A DNA stretch of 64,000 nt from Tritrichomonas musculus (GCA_039105265.1 JAPFFF010000041.1:992001-1056000); one strand, 5' to 3'. Counted from the stretch's first letter, positions 7,789-19,440 are shown. Numbers and translations are program-made. The notes: generated from the sequence alone by a model not told the origin.

Positions 7789-7916
7789 AATTTTGGCCCA
7801 AGTTGGCCCAACTTGACCCAAGTTAGCCCAAATTTAATTGCCAAATATCCTCTGAATTATTCAAAATTTGTGAGAAAAGTTAGCCCAAAAAATTTGGGCC
7901 AACTTGGGCTAACAAT
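7789..7916. repeat. Inverted-repeat cluster of GGCCCAAGTT units
   Basis: The left part repeats a 10-11 base unit four times (GGCCCAAGTT, GGCCCAACTT, GACCCAAGTT, AGCCCAAATTT). The right part carries the reverse complement (TTGGGCCAACTTGGGCTAA at 7894-7912). The right part also forms a near-perfect local hairpin, AGTTAGCCCAAA against TTTGGGCCAACT. GC content stands out from the flanks. It may be a small transposon remnant or a structured non-coding element. Confidence 0.5.
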
Positions 7917-9199
7917 TAATATAAAAAAAAAAAAAAAATAACTTTTTTACGGAATAAGATCTGAATGTTTATAATAAAACAATTTTTTGTGTTTTGAAAA
8001 GCAAAAAACAAATAAATTAAAATTTTCTTAATTGGTTGAAATAATCATAAGACGGGAAAAATCAAATATGTTTAAAGCATTAATGGAGTATAATTGATAT
8101 ATATAATCAATTATTGTAATTTGTTTACAATTTTAATTTAAATGTAAAGCTATAAAAATCGCAATATGATAACAGTCAAACGAATCATGATTTTGATTTT
8201 TAATTATAAATATACTATAAGTTTATAATATTTCACCTCTAATTATGGAATGAAATATTTTAATTTGATGGAACTAATGAAATGAATCTCTCCATAATGT
8301 AATTATTTCAACGTTACTTTAAGAAATCAATATATTTAAATCATGTATGTTGCATATATAGAATTTATTTACAAAATAAATCTTTTTTTGAAAGAATCAA
8401 GGCCATTTTTGTTTTTTAGATCGGCTTTATTTTGCCATTATTGAAATAAAATACATATTTCTCAATAATTTGAGTTAGGATTAAAATATTAATTATTTTA
8501 TTAGTTCTATTTTTATTAAATTAATATAAATAAAGAATTAATTTATGAAAGGATGTGCCAATTTTTAGATATTTTCTTTTTAAAATGCTCTTACAAAATT
8601 TCTTGTATCAAAGGTATCTCAACGAAAAACAAAATTATTTAAAAAACGATTGCTTAAATACTGCATATTTATATACCAAGTAATTGAAACTCATATTTAA
8701 TTCAGGATATATCTCATTTTAGCAGATCGGATATTATGGATATTGATGCATTGACCAAAATAAAACAAAATATTATTAACAATGTTTAATACAAATATTA
8801 AATAAATAGTTATTATTTGTAAATGTACTTATTTTAATGAGATAAATGGAAAATAATAGAAAATTTTAAATACATTCAATTTCGTTGGCCTCCCTTTTAA
8901 TTTTTTTTTTCTTCATTTTTTTATTAGGTTGATAGCATTAACGAACTCTTAAAACTCTTTCATACTTACCAACCATTATGAAATATGGCATTAATTATTT
9001 ATTATAATGAATATGCAAAACATAAATGAAATATGGCAATCCACATTGTTCAGGATTTGGATATTTCATATGGGTCAATTGAAGGCCAAATTTTGAAAAA
9101 TTATCTCTCTTTTTGTTTCTTATTAAAGGAAAACGATCAAATTTTTGATAGCAAAAAAGTGTAATAAACACCTATTGAATTTTTTTTCCATTAATTACC

Positions 9200-9540
9200 C
9201 GTTACGCACGATCAGTTCATAGTTGTCAACAATGATAGTCATGCCCTTGGATGTAGATCAAATTTTGCAGGCCAGTTGGGTCAGTACAAGAAATACAATC
9301 AGTTTCTTCATTAAAAGAAATTTTTTCATTTGAAGGATAGGAAATCAAAGCTGCTTATGCTCATTATAATAATCTTGAAAGCTCCTCAGTGCTGTAACTT
9401 ACTGGGACAGCTCATCCTCAATAGTTATTCAGGAGATTTTACTTTCGAAACCACAATCACTAGCCGTATTCATTCCTCATTACAGTGAATTGCTTTAGTG
9501 CCGTTTTCTCAGCCATTCCATAACTAAATGTGCAAATATA
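9200..9540 (+). pseudogene. Decayed RCC1-repeat-like gene remnant
   Basis: A short plus-strand frame near 9213-9310 reads like one RCC1 propeller blade, with NNDSHALGCRSNFAGQLG. It hits a stop soon after, and further coding-looking pieces in other frames follow to about 9540. Base composition is more coding-like than the surrounding spacer. I infer a dead fragment of an RCC1-domain gene; the identification rests on one blade only. Confidence 0.35.
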
Positions 9541-9911
9541 TAAATACGAGTAATAACTTTATCTTTGCTTTAAAGAATAAATTCCTATATTTTAGAATCA
9601 AAAATCCTAAATATTCTTTGATAATAATAAAATAATATTTTTTTTTTTTCTGAAGGTATTTTATTGAAATTATTGAATATTCCAAGCAATACATTAAATG
9701 ATTTCTAAGAAATTATAAAATATAATAATACTAAAATTGTAATGGAAAACGAAATGAAAAAATTTGATCATTCTTTTTTTCATAAATAGACTTTTACATT
9801 GTAAAAAATGATTAAACAAAACTATTTTATTAATTGAAAGAACATATAAGATTGCTATTATTTATATCACATCAAAAGATATTATTTATATATATATATA
9901 TATTTGTTTTT

Positions 9912-12265
9912 TCATTGATTGTCATTATTACCGAGAGATTTCAAAAGCATATCTTCAAGCTGCTGCACAGAGAATGAATAAGAAATGACTCCCAAGTTTT
10001 GTTGTTCTTTCCTGAACTCCAATAAGAACTGTCCGATTGAATCGGTGATTGGGATTAATATAACATCAGCTCTATCGTCAGCAACCTTTGCTTCTGGAAT
10101 GAATTTCTGAACGAAAGGAAGAATTGGAGCAGCTCTTCCATCACTTCTTTCCACTCTTAATTCGTAACCACATTTGAACTCTTCTCTCAATTCTGTTGAA
10201 GTTCCAGTGAATTTAATGTCGCCATTTGACAATATGAACAACCTTGATGAAACAGTTTCAGCTTCCTCGAGGGCATGACTAGTGATCAAAAACGTTGTAT
10301 TTTTAAGAGTTGCAATCATCTTCCAGATCAATTGACACCCTTGAACATCAACGCCAGCAGTTGGCTCGTCCATCAATACAACATAAGGATTGCCAAGTAA
10401 TGAGAGTGCAATGCACAATTTTCTTTTTTGACCACCAGAGAGATCGCCTGCTCTATTCTTGAGAATATGTGAAAGTTGCATGGTTGAACAAAAGTAACTT
10501 GTCGATGATTCCAAGACTTCTTTGGAGACGCCTCTAAAGGCGCCAAATAGCTTAAAGTGTTCATCAACTGATAATTTAGGAATAAGAACATTATCTTGAT
10601 AGCAAACACCTAAACGTGTAACTTTAACTTGACCAAGAATTTGAATGGAACCGTCAGTATGTTTAATACCACCACTAATGCAATTAATCAAGGTTGATTT
10701 GCCTGCTCCATTTGGACCAATAAGAACGATGACTTCTCCTTTTTTGATATCAAAGGAAACTTTATTTAATGCAACAACATTTCTTGCACCTTTATAAATC
10801 TTTAAGAGCCTTAAAACATCAATTGCTTTGTTTTGGCTTTCATCAATCTGACTTGTATCTTCATTTTTATTCCTCCTGAAGAATTCCTTCAGTTTAATCT
10901 GTGAGACACCAAATGCTCTTGGCGCATAGGCGTTACATACAACGAAGAGGACAAAGTATATGACGATGTCAAACACGGCCCACATATAAGGAATCCAAGG
11001 TGGACACACATAAGCTTTATCATGCATGTTGTTCCACTTATATAAGGGAAGATCGGCAACATTTGCAATGTATCCTTGAATAATGAAAATTTCAAAGGCT
11101 GACATTGGATAGAGGCAGAATATGTTGTTCAATGCCATTGATGCAGTTGACTTTTCTTTGAGAGTAACAAATTGGAAAAAGAAGGATAAAATGATGCCAA
11201 CCATGATTAAAATAACAGGAAGGCTTTTCCCTCGTTGAACATTATTGATTAGTGTCGTTAGGAAGAATTCAAACCAAATCTCTGCAATACTAAATAATAT
11301 TGTGAAAACAAAAATGACACCAAAATTGCATCCTTTCAATCCGAAGACAAAAGAATACAAACATGAAACATAAATGAAGAATACAAATAAAAATATAAAG
11401 GAAACAATGAAATTACAAAACCAATAAACAACTTCTCCCATTCCCATTAGAAATGACAATGCTGTAATTTTTGAACCTTTTTCAATGAATATTAGTTCTA
11501 TATCTGACATAAGAAGTAAAATGATTGCAATTGAAGAAAGCATCGCATTTGAAAAGCCTAAGTCTGTCATTCTTTGTGTAATCAATGGATGCGCAAATTC
11601 ACTTGAATAGAATGAAACATTCATAAATTCCATTTGATCGATTTTTGATTGATTTTTTTCATTTGAAAATCGCATTTTAATTAAGGAATCACGAAGTTGA
11701 TAATAGAGACCAAGCTGTGGATAACCATTTTGGGATCTAATGTAAACATTGATTGATGGACTTGTTAATGAATCTGGAGAATCAATATTGGCCCATTCGA
11801 TACCAACATTATTTTTGTCATTTGAGTTTGCATATTGTTTTAGTTCTTTAACACTATTAACGTATTTAAAATCTGTACCGGGCATTGATGTTCCATTTAT
11901 ATTTCCTCCATTAATTATTGTTTTCAAATCTGTAGTATTTTCTATTAAATAATGCATACGTGGCTTATCAGGCATACATATTACTTGGCTTTCTTTTCCA
12001 TATGTTAAGAACCAATTCATCATATCTTGATTATTTACTGGATTCATTACAGGGGATGGCTTTAATTAAAGCCACCTGCTGTATAACCCATAAGTCCTAA
12101 TATGGGGATGAAAAATGCAACCACAATTTCGACAATAGCAGAGGTTGTCCGGCATTTTATTAAAAAAGTTTTTTTTAATAAAGCTCTTAACTGAGAATTA
12201 AATGTAGGATTTAAACGATTCCATGAACCTAAGGGAGATTGATAGGAAACAGTGTTTTGTTCCAT
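9912..12265 (-). CDS. ABCA-like half ABC transporter, broken by a 1-nt frameshift
   Basis: The start at 12265 opens a 67-residue frame (MEQNTVSYQSPLG... first membrane helix AIVEIVVAFFIPILGLMGY) that ends at TAA near 12062. The remaining 711 residues are open in another frame (9912-12047 from its first ATG). One missing T in the TTTAATTAAA at about 12068 would join them. The second part has several membrane helices and then a nucleotide-binding domain: Walker A GPNGAGKST, signature LSGGQKRK, Walker B VVLMDEPTAG. This is the layout of trichomonad ABCA-type half transporters, which move lipids or other hydrophobic substrates in relatives. It is divergent from the related gene at 12,906. The lesion may be real or a sequencing error. 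Confidence 0.8.
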
Positions 12266-12905
12266 ATTTTTTTAATTTAAAAATGAACTAAAATTAATCT
12301 CCATAAAAATAAAAAATATTCAAAATTTCAGTTCATACCATATTCAAAAATTGAATGAAATTAAACTAAGTTTTTTAATTATTACCTTATTCACAAAAAA
12401 ATTGAGAGTTTTTAATTCAAATTTTCTATGAGTCTTCAGAAAGTAGGACGATAAGTAGGGACAAATTATTTTTTTTAAAATACCATATCTTTCAATTTTG
12501 AGAAGATGAAAATAAAAAAAAAGAATATAAAAAAGTTTTTTATTCAGGAAAAATACCTTTTAAATAGCTTTGGGAGCCTTTGAGGGCTAAGCCCAATTGG
12601 TTAAGGTAATAGCGGGAGCCTCGACCTGAAATGAATGAAGGTATTCATGCCTTAATAACTTAAAAAAAAATATTTAGCTTTATTCAAATTTGAGAGGACG
12701 ATAAGAAGGGACAAATTAAAAAACTTAGTTTACCATCAGATTTATTTATTGAAACAAAGTTCACAATTTTAAAAAGAATAAATATTCATTTATTTTCGTA
12801 TTTTATCGATATTAAACAATCAATAAAAAGATTTAAATAATAAAAAAATATTTATTTATTGAAGATAATTCATAATAATAATAGAAAATTCTCAAAAATT
12901 TCTAT
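12266..12905. other. Intergenic region between divergent ABC transporter genes
   Basis: No gene. It contains the inverted repeat 12362-12380/12714-12732 and a 24-base direct repeat (AGGACGATAAGTAGGGACAA at 12445 and a copy at 12695). A segment at 12571-12660 has short hairpins (GGGCTAAGCCC; ATGAAT...ATTCAT) and a tRNA A-box-like AATTGGTTAAGG, but no complete tRNA fold. Promoters for both transporters must lie here. Confidence 0.5.
12362..12732. repeat. Short element bounded by a perfect 19-bp inverted repeat
   Basis: TAAACTAAGTTTTTTAATT at 12362-12380 recurs exactly inverted at 12714-12732. Between them lie two direct copies of an AGGACGATAAG(T/A)AGGGACAAATTA block, one near each end (12445-12468 and 12695-12718). 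No ORF is present. It looks like a 371-bp non-autonomous transposon or a symmetrical regulatory region between the divergent transporters. Confidence 0.45.
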
Positions 12906-15485
12906 ATGGATAACCAAAATAATTTTATCAAAATTGAATTTGACCCAAATGAAATTCCTTTAATTGGTTTATTGATAAAAATCACTCAAAAAAATCATAT
13001 TTATATTATGGGTAAATTATCAAATATATGTCCATTGAATCACCTAAAAGCTATTCTTCTAAGAAGATATATTACATTTAAACGATCATGGAAATCAATC
13101 ATTATGTCTATGATAGGTACTTTATTTTTATCTGCACTAGGCATTGCAGTTTATTGGATGATGACAGCTATGAATAGTGTCAAAACAACTGATATAACAT
13201 TTGACAGTTATGACCAAAATAGAAAAGATTTTGTTATCATTGGCAAAAATGGAGGTCAGTTTCAAAATCAAATAATAGAACAACTAAAACATAACTATAT
13301 AGAACAGACTAACTCTGAGCCCACTTTCAATTACTATGACAATCTAACTTATTTACAAAAAGATTTATATAATTTACAAGAAAAAAAGAAATTGAACTTA
13401 CTTATTCCTTTTGGACTTGATTTCACAAAGACTCCTGCAGAAATATTTGTTCTTTATAATAGCACCACCAACACAGAAATACAAAATAAGAATTTATTGA
13501 AAACATATGCTTTTGTCCTATTGGAACAGGCATTATGGCAGCTTCAATTCAACCAAAAACCAGCATCACAAATTCTTTTAGATTCAGAAAACACAAAGTC
13601 CACTAAAGATTCACAATCAAACAATATTCAATTCAATTTCGTTTCTTTGAACAATGGTGGATTAAGCTTCTTCTTTAGAGCATTATGTCCGATGTTTCTT
13701 GTTTTTGGTTTGTTGACAATTGTTAACCTTATTGTGACAACATCATTCAATGACATTCGAGGACCTATTCGAAATTACATGATGCAATGTACATTGAAAC
13801 TATTTCCATATTGGCTTGGTGCTTTTATTGTTGACTTTTGCATTTGGATTATTTTGACAACAATTGTTTGGGCTTTGTTTAATCTTGGATGGATTGAAGG
13901 TTTCCATGACAACTTATTCAGCACATGGTGGGTCTTAGTTTTCCAAGGTCCTTCATTTTTATTGTTCCTATATTGCTTCTTGTTTTGCTTTAATAACCAA
14001 GAATCAGGTCCACGTCAAATCTTCATTATTTTATTAGTTGTTAATTTTGTTGTTGTAATTATAACAATGATGATCAAATCACAGCCAATAGCACTCAATT
14101 GGATATGGTCTCTCTTCCCTTCAATCTCACTTCAACAAATTTTGGCCATAATGATTAAACAAACAGGAAAAAACAAGAAAACTTTCAGTTATTATTGGAA
14201 GGATTCTTTAGCACAACCTTTCATGATCATGGAATGGATTGACATAATTATATACGGCGTTATTCTAATAATAATTGAATGTTCAAGACGAGCAATTGCA
14301 AGAGCTGCTGCAAAACGTTCATTCTCATCATATAATGATTATTTCAAAGAATTGAAGAGCCAGCAGAAAGGATCACCAGAAACCATCAAAATGGAAGATG
14401 AAGTACATAAATCACATGACTGGGCTGTAAGAATTGAAGATGTTTCTAGGCTTTTTATTGATACTGCTCACAAACCTGTTCCTGCTGTTAATTGTGTCTG
14501 TCTTGGAATTAAAGATGGATGTTGCTTTGGCTTTTTAGGCGCAAATGGTGCTGGAAAGACAACCTTAATGAATATGATAACTGGAATGATTCCACCATCA
14601 TCTGGAACAATTGAAATCTTTGGTAAGAAACAAGAAGATATTACTGATACAACTGTTCTTTCCATTTGTCCACAATTTAATACACACTTGTTCAACGAAC
14701 TGACACCAAATGAACACTTCAAAATCTATGGATGGCTATTCCAAAAAGATCCATCGGAAGCCAAAACCATTGTTAATAAATTGATTTCAGAATTGGAAAT
14801 GAAAGATATACAAGATATTCCTATTAGAGAGTTGAGTGGTGGTGATGCAAGAAAGCTTGCAATTGCATTAAGTTTCTTTGGTCCTGCTAAATTAGTGCTT
14901 TTGGATGAGCCAACTGCATTCTTAGATCCCGTTGGATGCAGATGCGTTCAAGAGATGGTATTAACACATAAGAGAGAAAAAACATTCATGCTTTGTACAC
15001 ATATTTTAAATGAAGCTGAATTCTTATGTGACATTATATCAATTATGGTACGTGGTAATGTTTACTCTGTCGGAACTCCTCAATATTTGACACAAAAATT
15101 CGGTACTGAATATAAAATTGATATCATGTTGAATGATGCTTCAGAAGAGTCTTCAACAAAAATTGATCAGTTCTTCCAATCAAAGCTTCCTAATGCACAA
15201 TTGACAATTGAACGACCTGCATCGAGAATATATTCAATTCCAGCTAATGCTATCCAATTGGCAGAATTATTCATCATTATGGAAGAAGGGAAAAAGGGAA
15301 ATAACGGATACAACTATTTCACTTGTTCAACTAGTTCATTAGAAAGAGTTTTCATGGAAATTGTAAGAATTTCAGAACAAAAAGAAAATGAATCAAGTGA
15401 GGCACCAAAAAGTAAAAGGAGAAGTTCTTCAACTAGGGTTGAAAACAATGAGGATGATTCTGTTGACGATGTTGCTTCAGTTTAA
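12906..15485 (+). CDS. ABCA-like half ABC transporter
   Basis: An 859-residue protein with a first membrane helix near residues 65-90 (MSMIGTLFLSALGIAVYWMM), a large soluble loop, and a second cluster of helices around residues 250-460. A cytosolic nucleotide-binding domain follows: Walker A GANGAGKTT at about 545-553, signature LSGGDARK at about 643 (D instead of the usual Q), Walker B LVLLDEPTAF at about 663. The tail is acidic and Ser-rich. Related proteins export lipids or hydrophobic compounds using ATP; the substrate cannot be told. The first ATG is used here, but MGKLSNICPLNHL (residue 35) is an equally plausible start by comparison with the N-terminus of the neighbouring transporter. 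No lesion is seen. Confidence 0.88.
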   Translation: MDNQNNFIKIEFDPNEIPLIGLLIKITQKNHIYIMGKLSNICPLNHLKAILLRRYITFKRSWKSIIMSMIGTLFLSALGIAVYWMMTAMNSVKTTDITFDSYDQNRKDFVIIGKNGGQFQNQIIEQLKHNYIEQTNSEPTFNYYDNLTYLQKDLYNLQEKKKLNLLIPFGLDFTKTPAEIFVLYNSTTNTEIQNKNLLKTYAFVLLEQALWQLQFNQKPASQILLDSENTKSTKDSQSNNIQFNFVSLNNGGLSFFFRALCPMFLVFGLLTIVNLIVTTSFNDIRGPIRNYMMQCTLKLFPYWLGAFIVDFCIWIILTTIVWALFNLGWIEGFHDNLFSTWWVLVFQGPSFLLFLYCFLFCFNNQESGPRQIFIILLVVNFVVVIITMMIKSQPIALNWIWSLFPSISLQQILAIMIKQTGKNKKTFSYYWKDSLAQPFMIMEWIDIIIYGVILIIIECSRRAIARAAAKRSFSSYNDYFKELKSQQKGSPETIKMEDEVHKSHDWAVRIEDVSRLFIDTAHKPVPAVNCVCLGIKDGCCFGFLGANGAGKTTLMNMITGMIPPSSGTIEIFGKKQEDITDTTVLSICPQFNTHLFNELTPNEHFKIYGWLFQKDPSEAKTIVNKLISELEMKDIQDIPIRELSGGDARKLAIALSFFGPAKLVLLDEPTAFLDPVGCRCVQEMVLTHKREKTFMLCTHILNEAEFLCDIISIMVRGNVYSVGTPQYLTQKFGTEYKIDIMLNDASEESSTKIDQFFQSKLPNAQLTIERPASRIYSIPANAIQLAELFIIMEEGKKGNNGYNYFTCSTSSLERVFMEIVRISEQKENESSEAPKSKRRSSSTRVENNEDDSVDDVASV

Positions 15486-15813
15486 ATACAACATGTTATT
15501 GTTTATATGTATTCGATTTCACTCTCGTTAATGAAATTTAAAGAAGTAATGATTATTTTTATTTATAGTTCATTAAATACAATATATTTTATAAAGTAAT
15601 TATATAATTTAGCTGTTATTATATCTTTTTTTTAGTTAACAATTTGGCTTGTTGTTTTGAGAATGGAAATCAAAAACGCCATTTTTTTTATCCGATATTT
15701 GATTATCTGTTTAAAAATCTTATATTGTGATTATCAATTATCATAATATCAGATATAAAATATGATTTTAAAATAATTATAAACTTGATAATATTATCAA
15801 GTTTTTTTTTTTC
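15486..15813. other. AT-rich spacer
   Basis: I see no gene or clear repeat in this stretch between the ABC transporter and the Rho-like pseudogene. A short palindromic AAACTTGATAATATTATCAAGTTT at about 15781-15804 could act as a structured 3' signal. Confidence 0.4.
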
Positions 15814-16250
15814 TCATAACAATGAAGATTCACATTCAATGTATTCTTGAGCACCAATTTTCCTCTTCATTTCTTCTCCTTCTTCTGTTGTTACAAAAGT
15901 TAGATTGTAGTCAGCTGGATGCCTTTTTGCTCTATTTCGGAGAAAACATTTCGTTCCAACGAGAATGTATGGAATGCCTGGACAATACTTTTTTACCTCA
16001 GGAACCCATTCGTTTTCGACATTAGATAAAGAATATGGGAAAATAAATGACAACAACATTAGTTAAAGGATATGTAATCATCCATACCGACATTGGTGTC
16101 AAGTTGAAAAATAACTGAATCATTACCATATTCGATTTTGCAAGATCACAAAACACTGGGAATATTTTCACCAGGATATGCGCCGTGAACAAAGGTATTC
16201 AAGAGAGTTCTCTGTCCCACGCCAGTATTGCCAACGACCATACAATTAAC
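15814..16250 (-). pseudogene. Rho/Rac-type small GTPase pseudogene
   Basis: Reading on the minus strand from about 16,250, GVNCMVVGNTGVGQRTLLNT is a Ras-superfamily P-loop with the GKT replaced by GQRT. It is followed by a Rho switch-I-like region that breaks at a stop codon after NIPSVL. In another frame, FHLDTNVGMDDY-like sequence follows. A third open stretch (15814-16059) contains VENEWVPEVKKYCPGIPYIL and VGTK, the Rho-type G4 region, and EEGEEMKRKIGAQEYIECES, the Rho C-terminal region. At least one stop and one frameshift plus the P-loop change make it a dead copy. Confidence 0.75.
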
Positions 16251-18488
16251 TCCTATAAATTAGAAAAAAAAAAAAAAAAAAAAACTATGCATTTTTTTTT
16301 AGTAAAGTCTTTTCATATCACATATCATATAAAACTTTTTGAAAAAAATAGAGAACGTTTATTATTATCTTATTTTCCTCAAACTTGACAAAGAATTGGT
16401 AACAAATGATATTTTCGCAATTACACGTCTTTTCATCCATCTAACTATCAGTTAGAGCAGGGAAGAACAAATTTCGAGATGCAATTATATCCTCAATTCC
16501 GATAATCTCTATCTAATTACAAAATTGTCGCTTTTTCTTTTCAGAGATGCTTTAAGATATAGATCAAAATACATTTATATTACAATCTCAATCAGTAACA
16601 TAACATAGACTATTTAATGATTAAATATCATACCATAGAGACAAAATTACAACCTTTTATTCATTTTACAAATCTTAATACTGCGTGGTATTTATGATTT
16701 TAGTGATTTATGCGCAAATTTCAAAATCGTTCCTTTTAAATTGTGGCTAATTTACGAATAATTTGAAAATTATATTTATTTCGTATACATCATATAACAA
16801 TAAATTATGCTTCATTTTTTTGATGCACATCTGTGTAAGATTTACCACACTGATGAATTCCAAATTCTATTTTTGTATAATTACATGAGGTGTAAAATCG
16901 TATGATTAAGGGTTTTCTTTAATTTTGAATAGTTTACTCATAATAAAAATAAGAAAACCATATGACCATTTTAAAATTCAAAATAAGTAAATAGCACCCT
17001 TTATTAAATTGGACTGAATGTATTTTTATGATATGTGAAATAAAAATGTTGATGAAAAAATGTTTTTTATTCAATATTTCAATGCCTTATCTTATAACCT
17101 TGATATTATTATTCTTTTTTTGTGTTTAATCGGCTCCAAAAATATCTTTTACAAGTATATTTGAAAATTTACAAAGAATAATATGAATTAGATTACCCTC
17201 ACTTAGCATAATAAACATATAATTACTTATTTAATTCATTTTCTTTTGAAGAAACCAAAAAAAATTTCAATTCAAATAAAAAAGTGTCAAATCTACTGTA
17301 AACTTTTCACTAAAAAATCTAAAAAAAAGAGATTAATTTCAAATAATTGGGAAAATAAATGGAATTTCTTAAATATTCTAATAAATATCTCTTTAAGGTT
17401 ACATAACATCTGATTAATTGCATCTGTTTTTTAAAATGTAAAATTATATAATAATAATCATTGAAATATTCAACTTAATTGAAAATAATAATTTAAATTC
17501 TCTTCATTAGATTTAAAAATACATAAAAACCTCAAACAAATGATATGGTTAATTTTAATATCAATTCATATTTTTAAAATAAATTAAAAATATCGGATAT
17601 CAACTTCCTTAGATGATATTTTATAGTTATTTGTTCCAAAAATTAATCATATTACTTTTTTAAAAAAGTTCCTCGATACAATAGTATATGAAGTGAAGGG
17701 AAATAAAAAATGATCGGGATTGAAAATTCATTCAATTATTTTGAAAGAGTTATTTACGATATATCATCTTCATTGATTTTTGAACTGAGGGCACTAAAAA
17801 AAATTTATTTTTCTGATAAAAGGAAATTTGATAATCTCATGTAATGATATTAATATTAATATCTAAATCAATTATTAATTTTATATATAATATTATAATT
17901 TGATTATTTTCTAACTCAATAAGTAATTTTCGCAAATATATCGATTATTCCTAGATTTAATCATTTTTCATTAGTTTCAAACATATAATATGTTATTTAA
18001 AAAATAATTAAACAATATCATAATTATGAATTCATATTTATATTCGATTTATCAACTAATTTTTTTGAAATGAATTAGTATATCAAATAATTATCTAATC
18101 ATTATGCTAAATCTAAAATCATATTTAAAATATAATTTTCAATTTTTAACAGATATATGATTAAAACATTAAAAGTATAATTTTTGTTGTATAAATATAT
18201 AAACAAATTCTTAATAATGTTATTTGCACATAAAATACATTAAAATTTTAATTGATTATTTAGAGATTGCAATATATTCGAATTTGCATATTAAATTTGC
18301 ATATTTATTTATTCTATTTTTATAGATATGATTTTGAATGATATAAATGCGATTTATAAATATAGAATTTTATTTAATAAGGTTTTGAATTTTCAATGAC
18401 TCTATTGAAAAAATACGATTTCTTTTCAATTACTCCTTTTCAAATATTCCGATCGAAAATGATTTCACTTTTAAAAATTTGGTTCTAA
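16251..18488. other. AT-rich intergenic region
   Basis: No convincing gene in about 2.2 kb. A run of about 22 A lies just upstream of the Rho pseudogene (16264-16285). 16420-16560 is slightly richer in mixed sequence and may be further gene debris. The rest shows no structure I can name. Confidence 0.5.
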
Positions 18489-19109
18489 ATGGATAATATA
18501 ATAATGTCCGATATTGATGAAGAAATCCTAGTCATTGATGAAGAAAATGCAGATGAAAAGAATGCAACAAATTCCCGGAAAAGATTTCCATTTTCAAAAG
18601 AAGAAGATGATCACCTATTGAGATTAATTAAGTTATTTGGTAAAAAAAATTGGAAAATAATTGCCTTTTATATGAAAGGAAGAAATATTCGACAATGCAG
18701 GGAAAGATTTCAATTATATCTTGATGATAAAATTAGAAATTCAAAAAAATGGTCTAAAGAAGAGGATGAAATATTACTATCAAAATTTAAGGAAATTGGC
18801 CCGCGTTGGAAATTAATGGAATCATTTTTTACTAAAAGAAATATGTATTCTATCAAAAATCGCTACAAAGCATTAGTTCTTAAAAAAAACAAAAGTTCGT
18901 GTCCTAAGAATAAATCAAAGAAAAAACTAATTGAAAATCAAATATATCATCCAGTTGATAATATTTCTAATATTAATCAACAAGATACAATTAATGGTGC
19001 ATTAAGAAATGATTATTTAATCACTGATTTAGAGTTTGATTTAAATAATTATCAATTTGAAGAATTCTATACTAATTTCGAAAATAGCGATTATTTTGAT
19101 GAAATTTAA
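18489..19109 (+). CDS. Two-repeat Myb/SANT DNA-binding protein
   Basis: A 206-residue protein. An acidic N-terminus is followed by two Myb repeats. The first, about residues 30-78, reads KRFPFSKEEDDHLLRLIKLF to NIRQCRERFQLYL. The second, about 83-130, reads KKWSKEEDEILLSKFKEIG to NMYSIKNRYKAL. A basic linker (KKNKSSCPKNKSKKKL) that could be a nuclear signal comes next, then an acidic Asn-rich tail that may activate transcription. Trichomonads have large families of such two-repeat Myb regulators. An initiator-like TTCACTTTT lies about 24 bases upstream of the ATG. Targets are unknown. Confidence 0.85.
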   Translation: MDNIIMSDIDEEILVIDEENADEKNATNSRKRFPFSKEEDDHLLRLIKLFGKKNWKIIAFYMKGRNIRQCRERFQLYLDDKIRNSKKWSKEEDEILLSKFKEIGPRWKLMESFFTKRNMYSIKNRYKALVLKKNKSSCPKNKSKKKLIENQIYHPVDNISNINQQDTINGALRNDYLITDLEFDLNNYQFEEFYTNFENSDYFDEI

Positions 19110-19254
19110 ATAAATATACATATTTTAGTCATGATATGGCTTTTTATAAAATGTTATTGGTAAATAATTGATTTTAACTTTTTTTGGTATCATGTGTACT
19201 TCTTTATAGAATTAAAATGGAGTAAACTTTTTCAATACCAAATTAAATCTACAG

Positions 19255-19440
19255 GGATGATTTTCGGGCACGGGCCGGGCGGTTAGCCCAAATAAAGTTT
19301 TTGCCCGGGCAAAAACCGCGCTTTTTATCGGGTTCTCGGTTTGCCCTGGCAATGACGAATTTCGACCGTTTAATGCCCGGAAATGAGATCGTAGCCTATC
19401 GTTCGGGCAAGCCCGGGCAAAACTCGAAAATGATCATTTT
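19255..19440. repeat. GC-rich island with GCCCGGGC palindromes, MITE-like
   Basis: About 185 bases of roughly balanced composition sit in very AT-rich DNA. The ends are imperfect inverted copies (GATGATTTTCGGG at about 19257-19267 against CTCGAAAATGATCA near 19423-19436). Inside are several GCCCGGGC strings, one within the palindrome TTGCCCGGGCAA. No ORF. Most likely a small transposable element of foreign composition. Confidence 0.45.

Larger units (their letters stand above)
6801..9911. other. AT-rich intergenic region with small repeats
   Basis: No intact gene in about 3.1 kb. The stretch holds a 240-bp inverted-repeat element (7056-7295), a GGCCCAAGTT palindromic cluster (7789-7916) and a decayed RCC1-like remnant (9200-9540). 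A short (TA)n run lies just downstream of the ABC gene stop, near 9888-9902. The rest appears to be ordinary AT-rich spacer. Confidence 0.6.

Noticed and set aside
12571-12660. tRNA-like sequence with an A-box-like AATTGGTTAAGG and a T-arm-like hairpin
   Set aside because: No seven-base acceptor stem pairs and no anticodon arm can be drawn in the right place; at most a tRNA-derived remnant.
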